Origin: Rhodopseudomonas sp. BAL398
GTDB taxonomy: Bacteria > Pseudomonadota > Alphaproteobacteria > Rhizobiales > Xanthobacteraceae
Assembly: GCF_033001325.1 (NCBI RefSeq)
Contig: NZ_CP133111.1
Coordinates: forward strand, 2,170,001-2,234,000
Reading direction: 5' to 3'
Length of the DNA: 64,000 nt
This document shows positions 52,193 through 61,979 of the stretch, piece after piece; the stretch's first letter is position 1; each line of letters begins with the position of its first letter. A program made the translations under genes and the position numbers. The notes beneath the pieces were generated by a model. That model was not told the DNA's origin and did no database searches. It saw nothing but the letters and a program-made list of their open reading frames with translations.

Positions 52193-53782
52193 TCAGCCTC
52201 GGCCGACCGGAACCGCGATGAAGCGCGACGAACCGCCGCTGCGCACCCGGATCAGCACGCTGTTCTTGTCGTCGTTGCGCGCTGACTTGATCGCATCGCG
52301 AATATCGTCGGCATTGCTGACGTTCTTGCCGCCGACTTCGAGAATCACGTCGCCTTCCTTGACGCCGCGATCGGCCGCGGCACTCTTCGGGTCGACATCG
52401 GTGACCACGACGCCCTCCTTGCCGGCGCCAGCAACCGAACCGGCCGGAGCCACGGTCAGGCCGAGTTTCGCCACGTCGCTGCCACGGCTGTCGGACTGGC
52501 CGCGATCATTGTTGTCGTTGCCGGCCTTGGCCTCGATCGTGTTCGGCAATTTGCCGAGCGTGAGGCTGACGGTCTTGTCCTGCCCCTTGTGGAAGATCGT
52601 GAGCTTGACCGAATTGCCCGGCGCGAAGCCACCGATGGTGCGCGCCAGCTCGCGAGCGTCCTTGACCGGGGTGCCGTTGACCGCGGTGATGACGTCGCCG
52701 GATTCGATCCCGGCCTTGGACGCCGGACCGCCCTGCTGCGGCTCGGCCACCAGCGCGCCTTCGGCCTGCTTCAGCCCGAGGCTGTCGGCGATATCCTTGG
52801 TCACCGGCTGAATCTGCACGCCGATCCAGCCGCGGCTGACCGATCCCTTCTCCTTGAGCTGGGTGATCACGGTCTTGACCGTATTGGCCGGGATCGAGAA
52901 GGCGATGCCGACGCTGCCGCCAGAGGGCGAATAGATCGCGGTGTTGACGCCCATCACTTCGCCTTCGGTGTTGAAGGCCGGGCCGCCGGAATTGCCCTTG
53001 TTCACCGGCGCGTCGATCTGGATGAAATCATCATAGGGGCCGTTGCCGATGTCGCGACCGGAGGCCGAGACGATGCCGGCGGTGACGGTGCCGCCGAGGC
53101 CGAACGGATTGCCGACCGCCAGCACCCAATCGCCGATCCGCGGCTTGGTTTCGGCCAGCTTGGCGAACGGGAAGTCGGAGCCGCCCTCGACCTTGATCAG
53201 CGCCAGATCGGTGCGCGGGTCGGTGCCGATCACCTTGGCCTTGTAGGTCTTGCCGTCGTCAGTTGTGACCTCGACCTTGTCGGCGCCGTCGACCACATGA
53301 TTGTTGGTCACCGCATAGCCGTCCGACGAGATGAAGAAGCCGGAGCCCTGCCCGGTCACCGCGCCATGGCCGTGGCGACGGCCGTGCATGCCCGGGGGCA
53401 TCCCGTCCAGACCGCCGAAGCGCTTGAAGAAGCGCTCCATCGGCGAGCCGGGCTGGAACGGCGACTCGTCATTGTCGTCATTGCTGGCGACCTTCTCGGC
53501 GATGTTGACCTTGACCGAAATCACCGACGGCTTCACCTTCTCGACGATGTCGGCAAAGCCGATCGGGTGCTCAACCTGCTTGACCTGCTTGTCGACCTGC
53601 GCATGCGCCGGCGTCGAAAACACATTGTCGAAGGAATGCGGGGTCGGGCTGAGGCCATAGCCGGCGACGCCGAGGCCGGCCACCACCGACGCCATCAGGG
53701 CGAATTTGCGCGCGGAGAACAGCGAGCGACGGACGGGCTTGGCGGATGGTAGCGAGTTCAAATCAATCGGGCGGTCGGTCAT
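52193..53782 (-). CDS. degP: Periplasmic Do-type serine protease/chaperone
   Basis: The 529-residue protein has an N-terminal signal-anchor or signal peptide after a 26-residue cytoplasmic lead (FALMASVVAGLGVAGYGL, then AHA). The trypsin-like domain has the triad His in TNNHVVDGAD, Asp in DPRTDLALIKV and Ser in NKGNSGGPAFN. Two PDZ domains follow (about 310-400 and 430-525). A His/Gly-rich loop (MHGRRHGHG) sits before the protease core. It degrades or refolds misfolded envelope proteins. It lies just upstream of the two-component regulator. Confidence 0.94.
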   Translation of the reverse strand: MTDRPIDLNSLPSAKPVRRSLFSARKFALMASVVAGLGVAGYGLSPTPHSFDNVFSTPAHAQVDKQVKQVEHPIGFADIVEKVKPSVISVKVNIAEKVASNDDNDESPFQPGSPMERFFKRFGGLDGMPPGMHGRRHGHGAVTGQGSGFFISSDGYAVTNNHVVDGADKVEVTTDDGKTYKAKVIGTDPRTDLALIKVEGGSDFPFAKLAETKPRIGDWVLAVGNPFGLGGTVTAGIVSASGRDIGNGPYDDFIQIDAPVNKGNSGGPAFNTEGEVMGVNTAIYSPSGGSVGIAFSIPANTVKTVITQLKEKGSVSRGWIGVQIQPVTKDIADSLGLKQAEGALVAEPQQGGPASKAGIESGDVITAVNGTPVKDARELARTIGGFAPGNSVKLTIFHKGQDKTVSLTLGKLPNTIEAKAGNDNNDRGQSDSRGSDVAKLGLTVAPAGSVAGAGKEGVVVTDVDPKSAAADRGVKEGDVILEVGGKNVSNADDIRDAIKSARNDDKNSVLIRVRSGGSSRFIAVPVGRG

Positions 53783-54122
53783 GCGTTTGGTCTCCAGAGC
53801 CAGTGAATCGGCGGTGCGGGGGCGAGCACCTTGTAGGCCTGAAGATGGGGGACGCCGCCTTACGGTGCGCTGGCTGGGGAATTAAAGATTTGTAATATTG
53901 ACGGAATTTGTCGTCGCGGCGCGGCGGGGGGCGCGGCCGACCATTGTCGCCGACCTTACACGGATGTCGGGAATCCGATCCCGTTGTCGGCGCCCCGCGC
54001 CTCCCTGCGCACCCAACAACCTGATTTCCAAGCATTTTCCCTGTGGCCTGCTTCTTGCCAAGCGGCAGCCAGAGACGCCGGGGCGCGTCGATTGGGTTCG
54101 TCTAGGAAACAGGAGACTCCTC

Positions 54123-55031
54123 GTGGCTAATATTACCTTTTCATCACCCGTCATGGCGAAAGACGTCACGGTTTATGCCGTCGCCGGAGATCGCGGCACC
54201 ATTCTGGCGGTCGCCAAGGCGCACAAGATTCCGATTCCGTTCGATTGCCAGGACGGCGAATGCGGCTCCTGCCTGGTGCAGGTCGAGCATTTCAATCCGC
54301 ACGCCAAATACGCGGTCGCGTTGACCGAAAAAGAAAAAGAGATGCTGAAGCAGCTCGGCAAGATCACCAAGGAAGAGATCCAGAACGCCGAAGTCAACGA
54401 CATGCCGCCGCGCTATCGGCTGGCGTGCCAGTGCTTCGTGCGCAATGAGGATATTCTTGTCAGCTTTGAGGGCGACCAGACCCTGCCGGTGCAGCGCCCG
54501 CACATCTCCACCGCCGCCAAGCGCTACAAGGGCGGCACCGAGATCAGCTCGCTGGCGGAATTCTACGGCTACGCCGCCAAGGTCGAACAGGACGCCGCGG
54601 AAAACTACGACGCTCTCGCAGCCGCAATGGCAAAGGTCGGCAATGATGAGGTGACCAAGCTGTTCACCCAGCTCGCCGACTTCTCGCGGCTGCATCTGGC
54701 CGAAGTGAAAGCGCGCGCCGGTACGATCGATCTGAGCAAGAACGTGCCGCCGGACTACGCCTGGCCCGACCACGCCACGCCGGAATCCACCGCCGTCTGG
54801 GCGGCCGATCCGTCGATGTCGCGGCTCGGCGGGCTGAAGGTGGCGCTACAGGGCGAGCGCCGTGGCTTCGAATTCTATAGCGCAGTCGAAGCCACCGCGA
54901 AGGACCCCGAGATCGCCGCGGCCGCCAAGGAATTCGTCAAGGAAGAGGCCGAGCACGTCAAGATTCTGGAAGCCTGGATCACCCAGGAAGAATGGGCCGT
55001 GAAGAACGCCAAGGCGACCGAAAACGCCTGA
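54123..55031 (+). CDS. [2Fe-2S] ferredoxin-rubrerythrin fusion protein
   Basis: A 302-residue two-domain protein. Residues 10-120 are a plant-type [2Fe-2S] ferredoxin with ligands Cys42, Cys47, Cys50 (CQDGECGSC) and a late Cys in ACQC (102/104). Residues 135-295 are a ferritin-like rubrerythrin domain with the di-iron helices KVEQDAAENYDALAAAM, GERRGFEFY and EEAEHVKILEAW. It starts at GTG 54123 with AGGAG 7 nt upstream. The fusion would deliver electrons directly to the di-iron site, as in a peroxide-reducing or oxygen-protective enzyme. A shorter paralogue of the C-terminal domain follows. Confidence 0.85.
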   Translation: MANITFSSPVMAKDVTVYAVAGDRGTILAVAKAHKIPIPFDCQDGECGSCLVQVEHFNPHAKYAVALTEKEKEMLKQLGKITKEEIQNAEVNDMPPRYRLACQCFVRNEDILVSFEGDQTLPVQRPHISTAAKRYKGGTEISSLAEFYGYAAKVEQDAAENYDALAAAMAKVGNDEVTKLFTQLADFSRLHLAEVKARAGTIDLSKNVPPDYAWPDHATPESTAVWAADPSMSRLGGLKVALQGERRGFEFYSAVEATAKDPEIAAAAKEFVKEEAEHVKILEAWITQEEWAVKNAKATENA

Positions 55032-55104
55032 TCGCAACCGGACACATCACAAGCGGACAGCGCCGCCGGCAGGATGCCGGCGGCCGAACAGCGAAGGACA
55101 TGGA

Positions 55105-55596
55105 ATGATGGATACGGTCGAAGAGTTTCTCGCCCACTCGATCAAGCTCGAACAGGAAGCCGCGTTGCGGTTCGGTCAATTGGCCGACGCGATGGAATCC
55201 TGCGGCAATCGCGAAGTCTCGAAATTGTTTCGGCAATTGTCGGACTATTCGCGGATGCACCAGGCCGACGCCCAGGCCCGCGCCGGCTTTCGCGAAATTC
55301 CGGAGCTGAAGCCCGACGATTTCAGCTGGCCCGGGCTGGAAAGCCCGGAGACCGCAGCGATCTGGGGCACCGATCCATTCATCGGCCGCGATCTGGCGCT
55401 GGAAATCGCGCTGGAAGCCGAGACCGGCGCCTATGAGTGGTACAAGAACGTGCTCGACACCACCACCGATCCGGAAATCCGGGCGCTGGCCAAGGAGTTC
55501 GTCGCCGAAGAAAGCGGCCACGTCGCCGAACTGCACAAATGGATCGCGATGCACAAGGCCGGCCAGCCGCTGCCGCAGGAAATCACGCCGTTCTGA
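55105..55596 (+). CDS. Rubrerythrin-like ferritin-domain protein
   Basis: A 163-residue protein homologous to the C-terminal domain of the upstream fusion. It has IKLEQEAALRFGQLADAM, a YSRMHQADAQARAG segment matching FSRLHLAEVKARAG of the neighbour, and the second iron pair in EAETGAYEWY and EESGHVAELHKW. There is no ferredoxin or rubredoxin domain. It starts at ATG 55105 after AAGGA, 73 bp after the fusion gene, and probably shares its transcript. A peroxide-scavenging role is inferred. Confidence 0.85.
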   Translation: MMDTVEEFLAHSIKLEQEAALRFGQLADAMESCGNREVSKLFRQLSDYSRMHQADAQARAGFREIPELKPDDFSWPGLESPETAAIWGTDPFIGRDLALEIALEAETGAYEWYKNVLDTTTDPEIRALAKEFVAEESGHVAELHKWIAMHKAGQPLPQEITPF

Positions 55597-55684
55597 GCGG
55601 CGAAGTTATCAGCTCAACCGCGTGGCCTTGCTGCACCGGGGCAGCTCGGCCAACGCGGCGAAGTCCGCCGATCCATAGCGGACA

Positions 55685-55790
55685 CTAGAGCAGGATGACT
55701 TAATCTTCGAATCGTCATCCCGCTCTAGCTTGTTTGTTTGAGCATGATCTTTTCCGAAAACCGGGATCCACTTTCGGGATCATGCTCTAA
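55685..55790. repeat. Dispersed two-hairpin repeat, copy 2
   Basis: This is near-identical to 44306-44409: TAGAGCAGGATGACTTAATC, then CGTCATCCCGCTCTAG, then GAGCATGATCTTTTCCG and CGGGATCATGCTCTA. It lies between the convergent rubrerythrin and chemoreceptor genes and could end both transcripts. Confidence 0.85.
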
Positions 55791-55825
55791 GCCGCATAGG
55801 CCGGGCGGTCCGTCGGCGCGACCGA

Positions 55826-57493
55826 TCAGGGGATCAGCTCGGTCGCGGCGCGTTGCATATTCGCCGACATCTCGGCGGTGACCACGCTCTGTTCTTCCAC
55901 CGCGGCCGCGGTCGTGTTCACGAATTCGCCGACGCCGGCGATCGCCGCCCGGATCGACAGCAGCGCCGCCACGACGTCTTCCGAAATCCCATTGAGCAAT
56001 CCGATTTCGGAATTGATCTTGTCGGTCGCGGTCTTGGCCTGGGTTGCCAGGTTTTTGACCTCGGAGGCGACCACCGCGAAGCCCCGGCCGGCCTCTCCGG
56101 CCCGGGCCGATTCGATGGTGGCGTTGAGCGCCAGCAGATTGATCTGTCCGGTGATGTGGCCGATCAATTCAACAATGCCGCCCATCGAACTGGCGGCGTC
56201 GGTGAGGCGCTTGGCCTGCAGTTCGGCGGACTCGACCTGGGACACCGCAGCGCCGGCGCTTTGCCGGGATTTTTCCATGGTCTGGGCAATCTCGCAGATC
56301 GACGAACTCATTTCCTCGCTGCCGGCGGCGACAGATTCGATGAAGCCCCGGGCATTCTCCGCCTTCTTGCGACCGACCGCTTCGGCCGTGACGTCGGCGG
56401 CGAATTTCACCACTTTGAACGGATGACCATCGAGATCGAGGATCGGGTTATAGGACGCCTGAATCCAGATCTCGCGGCCGCCCTTGCCGAGACGCTTGAA
56501 TTCACCCGATTGATATAGTCCGGCCTTCAGATTATTCCAAAACTCCGCATAGGCCGGCTTCGCGCGATCCGCGGGTTCGATGAACATGCTGTGATGTTTG
56601 TTCTGGATTTCGCTCAGCGCGTAGCCCATCGTGTCGCAGAATTTCTGGTTGGCGGTCAGCACGATTCCGTCAAGGCTGAATTCGATCACCGCCTGTGATT
56701 TCTGTATCGCGGCGAGCTGGCCGTTGGCGTCGGCGGCCTTGAGGCTCTGAGCGGTAATGTCAGTGGCAAATTTCACCACCCTGAACGGTTTGCCGGACTG
56801 GTCCAGCACTGGATTGTAGGACGCCTGGATCCAGATCTCCTTGCCGCCCTTGCCGAGCCGCTTGAATGTCCCGGCCTGGTATTCGCCGCGGTTCAGACTA
56901 GCCCAGAATTCGCGATAGGCCGGGCTGGCGGCGTCTGCGCCGACGAACATGCTGTGGTGCTTGCCCTCGATCTCGCGCAGCGTATAGCCCATCGTCGCGA
57001 GAAAATTGTGGTTGGCAGTGACAATCGAACCGTCGAGCTCGAATTCGATCACCGCCTGCGATCGGTTCAACGCGGCAATCTTGCCGGCATCGGCGAGGCT
57101 CTTGATTTTCAGCTCGGTGATGTCAGTCGCGAATTTGATGACGCTGACCGGCTTGCCTGCGGCGTCGAGTACCGGATTGTAGGACGCCTGGATCCAGATC
57201 TCCTTGCCCGATCTGGTGATACGTCTGAACTCGCCGGACTGGTATTCGCCGCGATTGAGCGCCGCCCAAAACTCGCGATAGCCGGCGCTGTCCCGCAGCT
57301 CAGGGACCACGAACATGCGGTGGTTCTTGCCCTGGATGTCGGTCAGCTCATAGCCGAGCAGGCCGAGAAAATTATCGTTCGCGGTGATAATCGTGCCATC
57401 AAGCTTGAGTTCGATGATCGCCTTCGACCGCTTCAACGACGCCATCCGAGCCAGAGCAGCACGACCTTCGGCGATGCCGAAAATATTGTTCAT
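55826..57493 (-). CDS. Cytoplasmic triple-PAS methyl-accepting chemotaxis protein
   Basis: A 555-residue soluble receptor with no transmembrane helix. Three tandem PAS/PAC units (about 20-130, 140-255, 262-375) are close copies, each ending with a [11 protein letters not shown]...FATDIT-type PAC. A short signalling domain follows (about 385-550) with the hairpin tip [34 protein letters not shown]. This is the biofilm-dispersion/Aer-like layout, in which PAS domains may bind haem or flavin to sense oxygen or redox state. No che genes are adjacent. It is divergent from a PAS/DHp protein. Confidence 0.9.
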   Translation of the reverse strand: MNNIFGIAEGRAALARMASLKRSKAIIELKLDGTIITANDNFLGLLGYELTDIQGKNHRMFVVPELRDSAGYREFWAALNRGEYQSGEFRRITRSGKEIWIQASYNPVLDAAGKPVSVIKFATDITELKIKSLADAGKIAALNRSQAVIEFELDGSIVTANHNFLATMGYTLREIEGKHHSMFVGADAASPAYREFWASLNRGEYQAGTFKRLGKGGKEIWIQASYNPVLDQSGKPFRVVKFATDITAQSLKAADANGQLAAIQKSQAVIEFSLDGIVLTANQKFCDTMGYALSEIQNKHHSMFIEPADRAKPAYAEFWNNLKAGLYQSGEFKRLGKGGREIWIQASYNPILDLDGHPFKVVKFAADVTAEAVGRKKAENARGFIESVAAGSEEMSSSICEIAQTMEKSRQSAGAAVSQVESAELQAKRLTDAASSMGGIVELIGHITGQINLLALNATIESARAGEAGRGFAVVASEVKNLATQAKTATDKINSEIGLLNGISEDVVAALLSIRAAIAGVGEFVNTTAAAVEEQSVVTAEMSANMQRAATELIP

Positions 57494-57920
57494 CCGATCG
57501 TGTCTTTCCTAGGAGCCTCTGTGGATCAATTCCGAGAAATCGCATCAAGGCGACAGGCTGGACCAGATTGTGCCGCTGCATCTTCGCGAAGATGATTGTT
57601 TTCATTGTTTCACCAAAATTCCGTTAAGCCATGTCTCCCGTAGCCTCGTGCAACTACGAACTATGGATCACGTCGAGCAATCCAAGCAAGTTGTTAGCAA
57701 TCGAACGACGACACGCGGCAAGCCACGAGCACCGGCCAACCTGAATATCACGCGCGCATCAAGCCGGGCACCAGCGTTCCCTCTGCCGCTCAACCTAGGC
57801 CTTCCATGCTGCGATGTGCAATTTCGCACACCTCGTACCAGCCGCGGCGCATGATCTGGATCAAGCCCCGACCTGCCCGGGCAAGCCAGATTGCGAGCAA
57901 AATCACGCGCAGGGGTGGAC
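57494..57920. other. Divergent intergenic region between the two PAS genes
   Basis: This 427-bp gap separates the divergent triple-PAS and PAS/DHp genes. I noticed only a short palindrome TCTTCGCGAAGA near 57583; reading frames here lack ribosome sites and protein-like features. Confidence 0.5.
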
Positions 57921-58682
57921 ATGTCCAGCACACATCGTCAGAGCATTGGCGACAGCCAGCGCCATCTCACCATCCCGGCCTCGCTGGTGGCGACCTTCAT
58001 GTATTCCAGCAGCGACGCCATGGCCACGCTCGACCCGGTCGGCGTCATTCAACACGCCAATCCGGCCTGGCGCGCGGCCATGGAGGTCACCTCGGACGCC
58101 GAGCTCGCCGGCCTGAACTGGCAGGATCTGTGGCCTACCGACATGCGCGGCGAAGCCGTGCAGGCGATCCAGCGCGCGCATGCGCGATTGACGACGCGCT
58201 TCACCGCGCGGTGTCAGACCCTGAAGGGGCAGCTGCGCTGGTTCGACCTGACCATCGGCCCGGTGGCCGATGCTTCCGGCAATCTGTCACAGATCCTCGT
58301 GCAGTCGCGCGACGTCACCTGCTACAAACTACGCGAAACCGACCTGCAGAATTCCGTGAGCGCCGCCGAGGCGGCGCTGGATGGGGTGACGCGCCGACTG
58401 GAGACGGAGTCGCAGCGGCTCGCGCAGGCCACCGCGCGCGCCGAACAGGCCAAGGATGTCGGCCTCGTCAACCAACACGTCGGCGATATCGTTCACGACT
58501 TCAACAATGTGCTGATGGTGCTGAGCAGCTCCTCCAGCCTCCTGCATCGCGGCGTCACACCGACCATGCAGGCCGAGATTCTGGACAATATCGATCTGGC
58601 GATCGAGCGCGGCTATCTGCTGGTGCGGCATCTGCAAGATCTGCTGCGCGACGACGCTGCCCGGCCGGAGCCGATCGATTAG
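57921..58682 (+). CDS. PAS protein with histidine-kinase DHp domain but no ATPase domain
   Basis: A 253-residue protein starting at ATG 57921 (AGGGG about 6 nt upstream). A PAS domain occupies about residues 28-135 (SDAMATLDPVGVIQHANPAW and onward). A coiled coil follows (140-185), then a dimerisation/phospho-acceptor helix with VGDIVHDFNNVLMVLSSSSSLL near residue 195, whose His matches the GGIAHDFNNLL H-box of hybrid kinases. The protein ends after the second DHp helix; no N, G1 or G2 box exists in this or other frames before ccmH. It could be a phosphotransfer protein, a dominant modulator or a truncated kinase. Confidence 0.75.
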   Translation: MSSTHRQSIGDSQRHLTIPASLVATFMYSSSDAMATLDPVGVIQHANPAWRAAMEVTSDAELAGLNWQDLWPTDMRGEAVQAIQRAHARLTTRFTARCQTLKGQLRWFDLTIGPVADASGNLSQILVQSRDVTCYKLRETDLQNSVSAAEAALDGVTRRLETESQRLAQATARAEQAKDVGLVNQHVGDIVHDFNNVLMVLSSSSSLLHRGVTPTMQAEILDNIDLAIERGYLLVRHLQDLLRDDAARPEPID

Positions 58683-58735
58683 CCCGAGCGGCGGCCCGAC
58701 GATTCGGCCGGCGGATAGCGGCCGGGTCCGAGCGC

Positions 58736-59254
58736 TCAGGCCGGCTTGTCCGGCGCGGAATCGGCGCCGAGCAGCCGCTCGATCCGGGCTTCCTCCTCGG
58801 CGGTCAGCGTCGTGGCGGCTTCGCCATTCGACCCGCCCCTGGAGCGCCGACGGTTGTTCGCCCACAGCGCCGCCGCGCCACCGATCAGTACCAGCGGCGG
58901 CAGCAGCCACAACAGCAGCGTATGGGTCTCGAATCGCGGCTTGAGCAGCACGAACTCGCCGTAACGCGCCACCAGAAAATCGATCACCTGCTTGTCGCTG
59001 TCGCCATTGGCGATGCGCTCACGCACCAGCAGCCGCAGATCCCGCGCCAGCGGCGCGTTGGAATCGTCGATCGACTGGTTCTGGCACACCATGCAGCGCA
59101 ATTCCTGCGACAGATTGCGCGCCCGCGCCTCCTCCGCCGGATTGGCCATGAGTTCGTCGGGCTGCACCGCAAATGCGGGTGCGGCGAGCACGACGAACCA
59201 TGCCACCAGCATGAGGGCCAAACCCGGCGAACGGCCTTGACCAAAATATCGCAT
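58736..59254 (-). CDS. ccmH: Cytochrome c maturation protein CcmH (CycL)
   Basis: The 172-residue protein has a signal peptide ending APAFA before VQPDELM, then the thiol-redox motif [28 protein letters not shown] near residues 52-80, and one C-terminal transmembrane helix ([18 protein letters not shown]). CcmH keeps apocytochrome c thiols reduced for haem ligation by the CcmFH complex. It is separated from ccmF by a divergent toxin-antitoxin module. Its ATG lies inside the palindrome of that module's promoter, and no ribosome site is seen upstream, so the start or expression may have changed. Confidence 0.92.
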   Translation of the reverse strand: MRYFGQGRSPGLALMLVAWFVVLAAPAFAVQPDELMANPAEEARARNLSQELRCMVCQNQSIDDSNAPLARDLRLLVRERIANGDSDKQVIDFLVARYGEFVLLKPRFETHTLLLWLLPPLVLIGGAAALWANNRRRSRGGSNGEAATTLTAEEEARIERLLGADSAPDKPA

Positions 59255-59267
59255 TATGCGATATTTT
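59237..59267 (+). promoter_or_regulatory. Promoter and operator of the RelE/HTH module, overlapping the ccmH start
   Basis: TTGACC (59237-59242) and GATATT (59260-59265) are 17 nt apart. The inverted repeat AAATATCGCA (59244-59253) and TGCGATATTT (59257-59266), with 3 nt between, covers the spacer and -10 and is the likely antitoxin binding site. The complementary strand of its centre reads ATGCGA, the annotated start of ccmH. The toxin ATG is at 59273, with little leader. Confidence 0.65.
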
Positions 59268-59272
59268 TTCGG

Positions 59273-59515
59273 ATGGCCGATATCGTGTTCACCCCTGCCG
59301 CTCTGCGGCAATGGTTGAAATTGACGCCGCAAGCGCGCGAGCGCCTCGACGCCAAGCTGAGTGACTTTGCAGATACCGGTCAAGGCGACATCAAGAAACT
59401 GCAAGGGCAGGACAGGTTTCGCCTTCGGGTGGGCGATTACCGCATCCTTTTCTATCGCGAGGCTACGACCATCATTGTTGTCGGCGTTGGACATCGGCGT
59501 GACATATACGAATAG
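59273..59515 (+). CDS. RelE/ParE-family toxin
   Basis: An 80-residue protein of typical RelE length. The fold shows an N-terminal strand and helix ([30 protein letters not shown]), then [25 protein letters not shown], with the conserved Arg/Lys catalytic-type residues, and [12 protein letters not shown] at the end. RelE-type toxins cleave mRNA on ribosomes. The toxin precedes the antitoxin (HigBA-like order) by 9 bp. The module sits on the opposite strand to the ccm genes around it. Confidence 0.88.
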   Translation: MADIVFTPAALRQWLKLTPQARERLDAKLSDFADTGQGDIKKLQGQDRFRLRVGDYRILFYREATTIIVVGVGHRRDIYE

Positions 59516-59524
59516 GCTTCTGAG

Positions 59525-59989
59525 ATGAAGGTGCAATTCAAAGACACTCCGGAAGGCAAAATCGTCATTTTGCCGCGCGCCGAATATGAGCGTCTCAAGG
59601 CCATTGAGCAAGAAGCAATGGAAGATGCCGCGAGCGTCCGTCTGCTTGATAAGGGCATGAAGGACGTCGCCGCTGGTGCGCCGCTTATTCCATTCGCGAT
59701 CGTGCGGCGGCTGGCCGAGGGAGAGAATCCGATCCGGGTGTTGCGGCAATTTCGCGGCATGACTCAGGCTGAACTTGCCGCAGCCGAGAGCGTTCAGATC
59801 ACACAAAACTATCTGTCCGACCTGGAGACCGGCAAGCGCAAAGGCCCGTTCGAGTTACACCGCAAAATCGCGGCATGTCTGGACGTGCCGCTGGACTTGC
59901 TGACGACCACCGCAGCGTCGGACCCGGCAAGCAATCCGCCGCGCAGCGCCAAATCCAAGCAGGACGAGGCCAAGCGCAGCCGGCGCTGA
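59525..59989 (+). CDS. HTH-type (Xre) antitoxin of the RelE module
   Basis: A 154-residue protein. Residues 1-60 resemble a toxin-binding segment ([20 protein letters not shown]). Residues about 75-120 are an Xre helix-turn-helix ([50 protein letters not shown]). The tail is low-complexity ([15 protein letters not shown]). It should neutralise the RelE toxin and repress the shared promoter. Its stop lies 7 bp from the convergent ccmF stop, so the module fits tightly into the ccm cluster. Confidence 0.87.
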   Translation: MKVQFKDTPEGKIVILPRAEYERLKAIEQEAMEDAASVRLLDKGMKDVAAGAPLIPFAIVRRLAEGENPIRVLRQFRGMTQAELAAAESVQITQNYLSDLETGKRKGPFELHRKIAACLDVPLDLLTTTAASDPASNPPRSAKSKQDEAKRSRR

Positions 59990-59996
59990 GCGCGCC

Positions 59997-61979
59997 CTAC
60001 TCCGCCGCCTGCAACACCCGCGACGGCTTTGCCGGCTTCGGCGCGCCGACCCGCAGGCGGCGGTCGGACAGCGACAGCAAGCCGCCCAGCGCCATCAACA
60101 GCGGGCCGAACCAGATCAGCAGCACCATCGGCTTGTGATAGATCCGCACCGCGGTGGCGCCATCGACGGCGGTTTCGCCGAGCGAGACGTAGAGCTGGCT
60201 GACACCGCGCGTCAGCAGCGCCGCCTCGGTGGTCGACGAGCCGCGGGTGGTGAAGCTGCGCTTCGACGGCGTCATCGTGGCGATCTGCTTGCCATTGAGG
60301 CTGACGTCGAAGCGGGCGATCACCTCGCGGAAATTCGGCCCCTGCCGCTGCGAGGTGCCCTCGAGCTTCATCACATAGCCGGCGATCGGCGCGACATCGC
60401 CGGGCTTCATCGTGGCGATGTATTCGCTGTTCCAGGTGGTCTCGCAGACGATGCCGATCAGCGCCACGCCGACGCCGGCATGGGCGAACATGGTGCCCCA
60501 GGTCGAGCGCGGCAGGCCCCAGGCGCGCCGCATCGCCACCGGAAAGCGGTTGCGGAACAGGCCGATCCGTTCGCCGATATCGCTGAGCGCGCCGAAGATC
60601 ACGAATACCGCGAGCCCGATCGCCAGCGGCGCCAGCACCGCGCCGCCCGTGGTCCAGGCCCACACCATCGCGATCGCCAGCAAGGCGGTGATTCCGGCGG
60701 CGAGCAGGCGCTGCGCCGCGCCGGCCAGATCGCCGCGCTTCCACGCCAGCATCGGCCCGAACGGCACCGCCAGCAGCAGCGGCACGAACAAGGGGCCGAA
60801 GGTCAGGTTGAAGAACGGCGCGCCGACCGAGATCTTGTCGCCGGTGAGCACTTCGAGAGCCAGCGGATACAGCGTGCCGACGAACACCGTGGCGCAAGCG
60901 GTGGTGAGGAACAGATTGTTCAGCACCAGCGCGCCCTCGCGCGAGATCGGCGCGAACAGCCCACCCTGCTTCAGCGCCGAGGCCCGCGAGGCGAACAGCG
61001 ACAGGCTGCCGCCGATGAAGATGCACAGGATCAGCAGGATGAAGATGCCGCGGGTCGGATCGGTGGCGAAGGCATGGACCGAGGTCAAGACGCCGGAGCG
61101 CACCAGGAAGGTGCCGAGCAGCGACAGCGAGAAGGTCAGGATCGCCAGCAGGATGGTCCAGACCTTGAGCGCGTTGCGCTTCTCCATCACCACCGCCGAA
61201 TGCAGCAGCGCGGTGCCCGCCAGCCACGGCATCAGCGAGGCGTTCTCGACCGGATCCCAGAACCACCAGCCACCCCAGCCGAGTTCGTAATAAGCCCAAT
61301 ACGAGCCCATCGCGATGCCGAGCGTCAGGAAGATCCACGCCATCAGCGTCCACGGCCGCACCCAGCGCGCCCAGGCCGCGTCGACGCGGCCCTCGAGCAG
61401 CGCGGCGATGGCGAAGGCGAACGAGATCGAGAAGCCGACATAGCCGAGATAGAGCATCGGCGGATGGATCGCGAGGCCGATATCCTGCAGCACCGGGTTG
61501 AGGTCGCGGCCCTCCATCGGCGGATTGGCGATGCGCAGGAACGGATTCGAGGTCAGCAGGATGAACAGATAGAACGCGGTGGCGATCCAGGCCTGCACCG
61601 CCAGCACATGGGCGCGCAGGCTCAGCGGCAGATTGTTGCCGAACGCCGCCACCATGCCGCCGAACAGCGCCAGGATCGAGACCCACAGCAGCATCGAGCC
61701 TTCATGATTGCCCCAAACGCCGGTGATCTTGTAGAGCAGCGGCTTCATCGAATGCGAATTCTCGTAGACATTGACCACCGAGAAATCCGAACTGACGTGC
61801 AGCCACACCAGCGCCAGGAAAGAGCCGCCCGCGAAGGCCAGCTGCGCCAGCGCGGTGGAGCGCGCCACATTCATCAGCCCGCCGTCATTCAGCCGCGCGC
61901 CGATGATCGGCACCGTGCCCTGGATCAGCGCCAGACAAAGCGCCAGCACCAGCGCGTAATGGCCGGCCTCGGCGATCAT
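59997..61979 (-). CDS. ccmF: Cytochrome c haem lyase subunit CcmF
   Basis: A 660-residue polytopic membrane protein with about 15 transmembrane helices. It carries the tryptophan-rich haem-handling WWD motif ([23 protein letters not shown] near residue 232) and conserved His in [13 protein letters not shown] and [14 protein letters not shown]. It forms the haem-ligation complex with CcmH and receives haem from CcmE. The ATG overlaps the ccmE stop (ATGA). The downstream partner ccmH is displaced by a 740-bp insertion. Confidence 0.95.
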   Translation of the reverse strand: MIAEAGHYALVLALCLALIQGTVPIIGARLNDGGLMNVARSTALAQLAFAGGSFLALVWLHVSSDFSVVNVYENSHSMKPLLYKITGVWGNHEGSMLLWVSILALFGGMVAAFGNNLPLSLRAHVLAVQAWIATAFYLFILLTSNPFLRIANPPMEGRDLNPVLQDIGLAIHPPMLYLGYVGFSISFAFAIAALLEGRVDAAWARWVRPWTLMAWIFLTLGIAMGSYWAYYELGWGGWWFWDPVENASLMPWLAGTALLHSAVVMEKRNALKVWTILLAILTFSLSLLGTFLVRSGVLTSVHAFATDPTRGIFILLILCIFIGGSLSLFASRASALKQGGLFAPISREGALVLNNLFLTTACATVFVGTLYPLALEVLTGDKISVGAPFFNLTFGPLFVPLLLAVPFGPMLAWKRGDLAGAAQRLLAAGITALLAIAMVWAWTTGGAVLAPLAIGLAVFVIFGALSDIGERIGLFRNRFPVAMRRAWGLPRSTWGTMFAHAGVGVALIGIVCETTWNSEYIATMKPGDVAPIAGYVMKLEGTSQRQGPNFREVIARFDVSLNGKQIATMTPSKRSFTTRGSSTTEAALLTRGVSQLYVSLGETAVDGATAVRIYHKPMVLLIWFGPLLMALGGLLSLSDRRLRVGAPKPAKPSRVLQAAE

